Shown here piece after piece: positions 6,111 to 11,254 of a stretch of DNA of 11,254 bases. Source of the stretch: CAYNRQ01 sp964399875 (GTDB taxonomy: Archaea; Aenigmatarchaeota; Aenigmatarchaeia; QMZP01); the NCBI GenBank assembly GCA_964399875.1, contig CAYNRQ010000035.1:1-11254 (forward strand). The letters are read 5' to 3'. The position numbers and the translations under genes are program-made. The first letter of the stretch is position 1. Each line of letters opens with the position of its first letter. The notes beneath the pieces are model-generated. The model searched no databases and was not told the DNA's origin. It saw only the letters and a list, made by a program, of their open reading frames with translations.

Positions 6111-7475
6111 ATGTATTCCAAGAAAGTGATGGCCCTTCTAAAGAAAAACAATATCAGTGTGGGAGATCGTGTCCTGATAAAGAAACTGGGCAGGGAAACC
6201 GAGGGTATTCTGATGCCCCAGACAGGTTCTGGTGATCCTGAAACCCTTGTCATTAAGATAGACAATGGCTACAATATCGGCATAAATATCAGGAATGCCG
6301 GAATCAGGAAATCCAAATCAAAAGAGCCAAAAAAACAAAAAGAAGAGACTGAGTTTGAAATGGGAAAGACTAAGAAGAATCTTCTTAATGTGAAATTTGA
6401 TTCCAAAAAACCTCCAATATCCATGGTTTCTGTTGGGGGCACAATAGCATCCCGTGTGGATTACCAGACCGGCGGTGTAAAGGCCATGGAAGACCCAAGG
6501 GAATTCTTGCACAACATACCAGAATTGAAAGAAATAGTAAATATAAAAACCATAGAAAGGCCCTTCACCAAGATGTCAGAGGACATGGATTATCTGGACT
6601 GGAAAGAGATAGCAAGTGCTGTTGCTAAAAGGCTGAATGCAGGGGACATGGGGGTTATAGTAACCCATGGAACAGATTTTCTGCATTACACCGCAGCTGC
6701 TCTGAGTTTTTTTCTCAGGGGCCTTGCAAAACCCGTTGTCCTTGCGGGTGCCCAGAGGAGCTCTGACAGGGGATCCTCTGATGCCGGAATGAACATTATA
6801 TGCGCGGCCCATGCGGCCATATCTGAGATAGCTGAGGTCGGCATCTGCATGCACGGAAGAATGGATGATGATTACTGCTTATTCTCCAGAGGAACACATG
6901 CCAGAAAAATGGACACCCAGAGAAGGGATGCCTTCAGGCCGATAAATGAATACCCTTTAGCCCTGATATGGCCTGATGGAAAGATAAAGATCAAAAACAG
7001 ACTCTACAAAAAAAGGGATGACAATGGCAAGGTAAAGCTGGATCTTAAATATGAACCCAAGGTGGCCCTGCTCAAGGCCTATCCCGGGTCTGACCCGTCA
7101 GTAATTGACTACCTTGTTTCCAAGGGTTACAAGGGATTTGTTATAGAAGCTTCTGGTCTTGGTCATGTTCCAACACAGGGAAGGATTTCCTGGATAGATA
7201 CCATCAGGAAACACATTGATAATGGAATAATATTTTTTACGGCCACTCAAACAATTTATGGCAGGATAAATCCCAATGTTTACACAAATCTCAGGATTCT
7301 TTATCAGGAAACAGGGGTCATACCGGGTGGTGACATGCTGGCAGAGACCGCTTATGTAAAGCTTGGCTGGGCACTGGGCCATACCAAGGACCCCAGAAAA
7401 GTAAGGGAGATTATGCTTACCAATTATGCAGGAGAAATAACCAAGAGGACTATGGTTGGGAGTTTTTTGTATTAG
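6111..7475 (+). CDS. gatD: Glu-tRNA(Gln) amidotransferase subunit D (glutaminase)
   Basis: A 454-residue archaeal GatD. It hydrolyses glutamine and channels ammonia to GatE, which amidates mischarged Glu-tRNA(Gln); this replaces glutaminyl-tRNA synthetase in archaea. Residues 1-62 form the GatD-specific N-terminal beta domain (VGDRVLI, NGYNIGINI). After a lysine-rich linker (about 63-100) comes an L-asparaginase-type amidohydrolase with all catalytic residues: Thr111 in SVGGTIAS, Thr188-Asp189 in VTHGTDFLHY, and Lys266 in HARKMDTQRRD. The C-terminus (AYVKLGWALGHTKDPRKVREIM) matches the family. Start 6111 places VGD at residue 17, almost as in the M. thermautotrophicus protein as recalled. The AT-rich stretch at 6081-6095 is centred 22-25 bp upstream and may be the promoter; a TATATATA just before the ATG lies too close to serve this start. 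gatE follows 8 bp after the stop. Confidence 0.97.
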   Translation: MYSKKVMALLKKNNISVGDRVLIKKLGRETEGILMPQTGSGDPETLVIKIDNGYNIGINIRNAGIRKSKSKEPKKQKEETEFEMGKTKKNLLNVKFDSKKPPISMVSVGGTIASRVDYQTGGVKAMEDPREFLHNIPELKEIVNIKTIERPFTKMSEDMDYLDWKEIASAVAKRLNAGDMGVIVTHGTDFLHYTAAALSFFLRGLAKPVVLAGAQRSSDRGSSDAGMNIICAAHAAISEIAEVGICMHGRMDDDYCLFSRGTHARKMDTQRRDAFRPINEYPLALIWPDGKIKIKNRLYKKRDDNGKVKLDLKYEPKVALLKAYPGSDPSVIDYLVSKGYKGFVIEASGLGHVPTQGRISWIDTIRKHIDNGIIFFTATQTIYGRINPNVYTNLRILYQETGVIPGGDMLAETAYVKLGWALGHTKDPRKVREIMLTNYAGEITKRTMVGSFLY

Positions 7476-7483
7476 GTGAGAAA

Positions 7484-8917
7484 ATGGATTATAAAAAGCT
7501 TGGATTAAAGTGCGGAGTGGAAATACATCAGCAACTCGCTACAAAACACAAACTGTTCTGCGGGTGTTCTGCAGCCTTCCAGGACAAGGAACCTGTTTTT
7601 GAGATTAGAAGAAAGCTCAGACCAGTTGCAGGAGAAACTGGAGATGTGGATGCTGCAGCTGCTTATGAAGCCCTAAAAAACAAAACCTTTCGGTATAAGG
7701 TTTATCTGAACGAGACCTGTGCCGTCGAGCTGGATGAAGAGCCTCCCCACCAAATCAACCAAGAAGCCCTGAACGTGGCCTTGCAGATAGCACTCATGCT
7801 TAACTGTGAGGTACCAGAAGAGATTGAGATAATGAGAAAGACTGTCCTTGATGGTTCCAATACATCCGGTTTCCAGAGGACTGCCCTTGCAGGGCTTAAT
7901 GGCTGGATGGACACAAGCTTTGGTAGGGTCGGCATAACCAATGTCTGCGTGGAGGAGGATGCCTGCCAGATTCTGAAAAAAGGCAGAAAAACTGTTGTTT
8001 ACGGACTTAACAGACTGGGAATCCCTTTGCTGGAGATAGGCACAAGCCCTGATATACATGAGCCAGAGCAGGCCAAGGAAGTGGCTGAGAAGATAGGCAT
8101 GATTCTAAGATCCACAGGAAAGGCCAAGAGAGGCATAGGAACAATCCGCCAGGATCTTAACATATCCATCTCCAAGGGAGCGAGGTGCGAGATCAAGGGT
8201 GTGCAGAAGCTTAATATGATACCTAAAATCATACAGCTTGAAGTAAAAAGGCAGCGCGAGCTCATAAAAAAAGGCAAAAAAGTTACAAAGGATGTGAGAA
8301 GAGTTCTGCCGAGCGGTAAAACAGAATACATGAGGCCCCTGCCGGGTGCTGCCAGGCTTTACCCGGAGACTGATGTTCCTCCGATAGAGATTACGCATGA
8401 GAAGCTGATAACCATGAGAAAGAATCTGCCGGAACTTCTTACAGACAGAAAGGCAAATATAATCAAGAAATACAGACTTAATGAAGAGCTGGCCACTCAG
8501 ATCATGTCATCAGGAAAGATTGATCTTTTCGAAGAGCTGGCCTCTGGCCATGATCCAAAAACAGTGGCCAATGTTCTGACCAAGTACTCCAGGAAATACA
8601 ATATTCCTGATGAAAAATTAAAGGAATTCTTCAAAGTTTCGGGCAAAAAAGAACTGCCCAAGGAAAGCCTGGAAAAGATACTCCAGGGCATTTCTGACGG
8701 CAGGCCAATAAAAGAACTGATACACTCATTTGCCGGCAAGACCCTTTCAGAGAATGATGTTGTTAGGATAGTCCGGGATGTCATAAAGAAGAACCCGCAG
8801 GCCATGAATGCTCCAAGACCTGAGCAGGCCCTGATGGGCCTGATCATGAAAGAGGTAAGAGGCAAGGCCTCTGGTTCCCTTGTGATGAAGGTCCTGATGA
8901 AAGAAATCAAAAAATAG
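7484..8917 (+). CDS. gatE: Glu-tRNA(Gln) amidotransferase subunit E, short form without GAD insertion
   Basis: A 477-residue GatE. This subunit phosphorylates the gamma-carboxyl of Glu-tRNA(Gln) and converts it to amide with ammonia from GatD. The cradle domain is complete: GLKCGVEIHQQL (7-18), KLRPVAGETG, LDEEPPH (83-89), LDGSNTSGFQRTAL (122-135), RLGIPLLEIGTSPD (177-190) and GIGTIRQDLNISI (217-229). MRPLPGAARLYPETDVPPI (283-301) identifies it as GatE rather than GatB. The usual AspRS-like (GAD) insertion of roughly 130-150 residues is absent: KGVQKLNMIPKIIQLEVKRQ runs through about 20 linker residues straight into EYMRPLPG. The helical and YqeY-like tail (about 315-477) is present, so this is an internal domain absence, not a truncation. 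AGGTGA (7475-7480) is a good ribosome site. The stop abuts a convergent gene. Confidence 0.95.
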   Translation: MDYKKLGLKCGVEIHQQLATKHKLFCGCSAAFQDKEPVFEIRRKLRPVAGETGDVDAAAAYEALKNKTFRYKVYLNETCAVELDEEPPHQINQEALNVALQIALMLNCEVPEEIEIMRKTVLDGSNTSGFQRTALAGLNGWMDTSFGRVGITNVCVEEDACQILKKGRKTVVYGLNRLGIPLLEIGTSPDIHEPEQAKEVAEKIGMILRSTGKAKRGIGTIRQDLNISISKGARCEIKGVQKLNMIPKIIQLEVKRQRELIKKGKKVTKDVRRVLPSGKTEYMRPLPGAARLYPETDVPPIEITHEKLITMRKNLPELLTDRKANIIKKYRLNEELATQIMSSGKIDLFEELASGHDPKTVANVLTKYSRKYNIPDEKLKEFFKVSGKKELPKESLEKILQGISDGRPIKELIHSFAGKTLSENDVVRIVRDVIKKNPQAMNAPRPEQALMGLIMKEVRGKASGSLVMKVLMKEIKK

Positions 8918-9231
8918 CTATATCTGATATCTCTTCATACTCTTTCTTACACTGTCCCCATTCTCCCTTGCGGTTTCCATATGCTCATCCGGCACCATGT
9001 AGTTCTTACATGTGGCATACATGTTTTTCAACAGCTTACACTGTACCATTGGTGCCTTTTCTCCTGTTGCCAGACACAAACCTTCATCTGTCAGTCTGGG
9101 GCAGTCTCCGTTGCCGGAAAGAGATACTCACCGTTCATTTTTACACCTCCTAATTGACCTGTAACCACAACTCCTGAGACAACCAACTCACAATAGGTGC
9201 ATCTTTTAGTTCTTATCAGTCCCCTAACCAT
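8918..9231 (-). pseudogene. small six-cysteine protein gene interrupted by a -1 frameshift
   Basis: An ATG at 9231 opens a frame that stops at 9091-9093, while a second frame, open from 9127, runs to a TAG at 8918-8920. Joining them at the TTT run (9118-9120), as if one T were missing, restores a 104-residue protein with cysteines at 11, 14, 44, 53, 65 and 75: a CTYC knuckle, then DCPRLTDEGLCLATGEKAP, VQCKLLKNMYATCKNY, and a charged tail. That is a plausible metal- or Fe-S-binding layout, but I do not recognise the family. GGTGA (9236-9240) and a TATA box (9265-9272) support the 9231 start, and the frame ends exactly beside the gatE stop. A second start at Met32 (9138) has an even stronger ribosome site. 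It may be a pseudogene, a sequencing indel, or recoding; CTC TTT CCG is not a canonical slippery heptamer. Confidence 0.6.
9144..9150 (-). promoter_or_regulatory. strong internal Shine-Dalgarno site
   Basis: On the minus strand GGAGGTG sits 5 nt before the in-frame ATG at 9138, inside the frameshifted Cys-rich gene. It is a near-ideal ribosome site and would allow initiation at Met32, giving a 73-residue form (if the frame is restored) without the CTYC knuckle. The same bases code for Gly-Gly-Val in the longer frame. Confidence 0.5.
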
Positions 9232-9437
9232 TCAATCACCGTGCTGCTTGCAATCAAGACGGTCAATATATAGAGCTTTGCCTGCCCCTCAAAGACTTCA
9301 AGAGAATCAGAAGAGCAGGGGCCAATGCCATATCCCCAATGCAAGTTGGGTTTAACCCTTCTTGCGAAGAGGATATTCTAACAGCTAAAAAAGAAAGCTG
9401 CAGATACAACACCAAAGCTCTTGCTCATATTTCCTAA
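9228..9437 (+). other. stop-free frame of about 70 codons without a proper start
   Basis: Between a TAA at 9225-9227 and a TAA at 9435-9437 the plus strand is open in one frame. The translation looks protein-like (for example LPLKDFKRIRRAGANAISPM followed by a Cys-Glu-Glu-Asp segment) and has four cysteines, but the only ATG is internal (about 9340) and no ribosome site precedes it. It overlaps the minus-strand promoter at 9265-9272. It may be a decayed gene fragment or chance. Nothing else coding is seen between 9232 and 9496. Confidence 0.2.
9265..9272 (-). promoter_or_regulatory. TATA box of the minus-strand Cys-rich gene
   Basis: On the minus strand TATATATT is centred about 37 bp upstream of the ATG at 9231, predicting a start near 9243 and a leader of about 12 nt that contains the GGTGA ribosome site (9236-9240). 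It suggests that the Cys-rich gene is or was expressed from this promoter. Confidence 0.45.
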
Positions 9438-9443
9438 TTGGGA

Positions 9444-9458
9444 TGAAAAGTATATAAA
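9444..9458 (+). promoter_or_regulatory. BRE/TATA promoter of the ABC exporter operon
   Basis: GAAAAG (9445-9450) immediately followed by TATATAAA (9451-9458) is a strong archaeal BRE plus TATA pair. Its centre predicts a transcription start near 9481, about 16 nt before the ATG at 9497. Confidence 0.7.
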
Positions 9459-9496
9459 CTTATTAACTCTCCCAACAAACAATTTTTTGTGATTTT

Positions 9497-10480
9497 ATGA
9501 AAGCCATAGAAACCAAAGGCCTGACGAAGAACTTCGGAGATCTCACTGCAGTCGATGGCGTGGACCTTGGTGTGGAGCAGGGAGAAATATTCGGTTTACT
9601 TGGACCTAATGGGGCCGGAAAAACCACTACCATAAGAATGCTTTCTACTATGCTGAAGAAGACATCAGGGCAGGCCAGTGTTTGCGGATTTGATATAGAT
9701 AAGAGCCCGGATGATGTGAGGGAATGCATAGGAATAGTGTTTCAGGAACCGGCTGTTGACATAGAACTGACCGGGAAAGAGAACCTGGACTTCCATGCGA
9801 GGATGTATGGTATGAAGGATAGAGAAAAGAGAATACAAGAGGTTTTGGATCTTGTGGAGCTAAAGGATAAGGCCCAGGTTTTTGTCAAGAATTATTCAGG
9901 AGGAATGAAGAGACGGCTGGAGATTGCCAGGGGCCTCATGCACTTTCCCAGGGTTCTGTTCCTGGATGAACCCACACTGGGCCTTGATGCGCAGACAAGA
10001 AGAAGGATATGGGATCACATAAAGAGGGTGAACAAGAAGATGGGAATAACCATAATACTTACAACACACTACATGGATGAGGCAGACTACCTTTGCGACA
10101 GGGTAGCCATAATGGACCATGGAAAAATCCTGGCCCTTGACACCCCGAAGAGACTCAAGGATGCCATAGGTTCGGACATAATCTCTGTCAAGGTATCCAG
10201 ATGCAGGATATTTGCTGATGCTATGAGGAAATACAAATGGGTTGAGAAGACCAGGATTGTTGACGAGCATGTTAATATAAGCCTGAAGAAAGGAGAGACC
10301 AGGATACCTGATATAATAAAGATATCAGAGAAGCTCAAGATCAAGGTGAAGTCAGTGGAGCTGCACAAACCAACCCTGGAGGATGTTTTCATACATTTCA
10401 CAGGAAGAATGATAAGGGAAGAGGCAGGCGATTCAAAATACATTATGAGGATAAGGGGACGGATGAGGGGTGTGCATTAA
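9497..10480 (+). CDS. ABC-2 exporter ATPase, DrrA-like
   Basis: A 327-residue nucleotide-binding subunit of an ABC-2 type exporter, probably acting as a dimer at the cytoplasmic face of the permease encoded next. All motifs are present: Walker A GPNGAGKTT (36-44), Q-loop VFQEP with Gln83, signature YSGGMKRR (133-140), Walker B VLFLDEPT (153-160), D-loop LGLD, and switch His191 in LTTHYMDEAD. The extension beyond residue 225, ending in HKPTLEDVFIHFTGR (290-304), is characteristic of the daunorubicin-resistance (DrrA) subgroup. The last 20 residues are unusually arginine-rich (RIRGRMRG). The strong promoter at 9444-9458 opens the operon. The permease ATG lies one base after this gene's stop. 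The substrate is not predictable; drugs, lipids or glycolipids are typical for the family. Confidence 0.95.
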   Translation: MKAIETKGLTKNFGDLTAVDGVDLGVEQGEIFGLLGPNGAGKTTTIRMLSTMLKKTSGQASVCGFDIDKSPDDVRECIGIVFQEPAVDIELTGKENLDFHARMYGMKDREKRIQEVLDLVELKDKAQVFVKNYSGGMKRRLEIARGLMHFPRVLFLDEPTLGLDAQTRRRIWDHIKRVNKKMGITIILTTHYMDEADYLCDRVAIMDHGKILALDTPKRLKDAIGSDIISVKVSRCRIFADAMRKYKWVEKTRIVDEHVNISLKKGETRIPDIIKISEKLKIKVKSVELHKPTLEDVFIHFTGRMIREEAGDSKYIMRIRGRMRGVH

Positions 10481-10481
10481 G

Positions 10482-11252
10482 ATGAGACTGGCAAGCCCAA
10501 TAGCTATCTATACCATATGGCTAAGGGAGATGAAGAAGTTTGTGAGGGCCAAGAGCAGGATTATAGGAAACACAGCAATGCCCTTTTTCTTTCTTGCTTT
10601 CTTAGGTATAGGGATCAATTCCACCCTGACGCTTCCTGCAGGCTTTTCTGATATGAACTATCTGGATTTTGTTGCGCCGGGCATAATAGCCATGACCCTG
10701 TTGTTTTCTTCCATGTTCACAGGGATTTCTGTTCTCTGGGACAAGGAGTTTGGGTTCCTGAAGGAAATCCTGGTGGCCCCTGTTAGCAGGACATCCATAG
10801 TTTTAGGGAAAGTGGCGGCAGGCATGACAACAGGCGTAATACAGGCCTTTATAGTGCTCGGGATAGCCATAGGCCTTGGAGTCCAGGTGACCAGTATCTT
10901 TGGTGTACTGGTGTCCATAATCTTTATTCTGCTGATATCCATGTCCTTTGTGAGCCTGGGCATTGCCTTTGCATCCAGGATGAGGGATATGCAGGGGTTT
11001 CAGATTATAATGAACTTTCTTATAATGCCGATATGGATACTGTCCGGGGCCTTTTTTCCTATACAGGGACTTCCCGGATGGTTAATGGTTTTGACAAGAA
11101 TAAACCCATTATCCTATGGTGTGGATGGCCTGAGATCGAGCTTAATTGGGGTTTCCAGCATGCCTTGGTTTGTGAATATCTCAGTGCTTTTGGGATTTTC
11201 TGTGGCAATGATAACCCTTGGCGCCTATCTTTTCAGAAAGACAGAGGTTTAA
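10482..11252 (+). CDS. ABC-2 type exporter permease
   Basis: A 256-residue integral membrane permease of the ABC-2 (DrrB-like) family, partner of the preceding ATPase. Six membrane spans are visible at about 28-46, 63-85, 112-134, 139-163, 175-195 and 229-251. The conserved cytoplasmic LWDKEFGFLKEILVAPVSR (85-103) precedes the third span, and NPLSYGVDGLR (208-218) precedes the last span, both typical of the family. The N-terminal IYTIWLREMKKFVR is the usual amphipathic elbow helix. ATG 10482 is preferred over a GTG at 10470 because the GTG lies inside the ATPase gene, while GAGGGGTG (10465-10472) can act as its ribosome site with a 9-nt spacer. The TAA lies two bases before the window end, so the gene is complete. 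Nothing can be said about genes beyond it. Confidence 0.95.
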   Translation: MRLASPIAIYTIWLREMKKFVRAKSRIIGNTAMPFFFLAFLGIGINSTLTLPAGFSDMNYLDFVAPGIIAMTLLFSSMFTGISVLWDKEFGFLKEILVAPVSRTSIVLGKVAAGMTTGVIQAFIVLGIAIGLGVQVTSIFGVLVSIIFILLISMSFVSLGIAFASRMRDMQGFQIIMNFLIMPIWILSGAFFPIQGLPGWLMVLTRINPLSYGVDGLRSSLIGVSSMPWFVNISVLLGFSVAMITLGAYLFRKTEV

Positions 11253-11254
11253 AT

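Noticed and set aside
8968..9153. 61-residue plus-strand open frame between gatE and the ABC operon
   Set aside because: It is antisense to the coherent Cys-rich minus-strand gene, has no ribosome site, and its cysteines and prolines look like a shadow.
10470..10481. GTG start for the ABC permease
   Set aside because: It overlaps the ATPase C-terminus and would use up the likely ribosome site; ATG 10482 gives the normal family N-terminus.
1..11254. Mobile element, prophage or CRISPR explanation for the window
   Set aside because: No transposase, integrase or phage structural gene, terminal inverted repeats, direct repeats or spacer-repeat periodicity was seen; the genes are mostly chromosomal housekeeping and transport genes.

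Overview
The window reads as a piece of an archaeal chromosome. Three things point there: a gatD-gatE pair, which is the archaea-specific amidotransferase that makes Gln-tRNA(Gln); an archaeal-type NEMF/RqcH; and TATA-box promoters sitting about 26 bp upstream of start codons, with little or no leader. The compact layout, the many short membrane or orphan proteins, and an N-terminal helical module of the 'YSxExIRxxLxxKGW' type would fit a DPANN-like lineage (Woesearchaeota, Pacearchaeota or relatives). That placement is inference; the sequence alone does not fix the phylum. I see no insertion sequence, CRISPR array, tRNA or rRNA.

Layout. 1-130: an inverted repeat and ambiguous short open frames downstream of the first gene. 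131-3228 (minus): a two-gene operon of an NEMF/RqcH ribosome quality-control factor followed, with a 4-bp ATGA overlap, by a lipoprotein with a six-cysteine thrombospondin-like module and a transglutaminase-like domain. 3280-3816 (plus): a small multi-pass membrane protein, divergent from NEMF; the two appear to share one palindromic TATA box midway between their start codons. 3817-4140: a non-coding stretch with a strong promoter-like motif and nested inverted repeats, possibly a structured RNA. 4141-5729: a divergent PRPP-synthetase homologue followed closely by a dolichyl-phosphate mannosyltransferase-like GT2 enzyme. 5787-6074: a 95-residue orphan with its own promoter. 6111-8917: gatD-gatE. 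8918-9231 (minus): a small cysteine-rich gene, convergent with and directly abutting gatE, broken by a single -1 frameshift. 9232-9496: divergent promoter region, with an unexplained stop-free frame. 9497-11252: a two-gene ABC-2 exporter (DrrA-like ATPase plus permease).

How the genes work together. GatD releases ammonia from glutamine and GatE uses it to amidate Glu-tRNA(Gln). NEMF/RqcH acts on stalled large ribosomal subunits, so translation and its quality control are the main theme. The PRPP-synthetase/DPM pair joins nucleotide-sugar precursor supply with lipid-linked mannose transfer, though whether the first enzyme still makes PRPP is doubtful from its motifs. The ABC pair should export a hydrophobic compound or lipid.

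The points most worth a second look are the GatE lacking the AspRS-like (GAD) insertion domain, the frameshifted Cys-rich gene, the shared palindromic TATA box, the motif-degenerate PRPP synthetase, the possible RNA at 3817-4140, and the TSP1-plus-transglutaminase lipoprotein coupled to NEMF.
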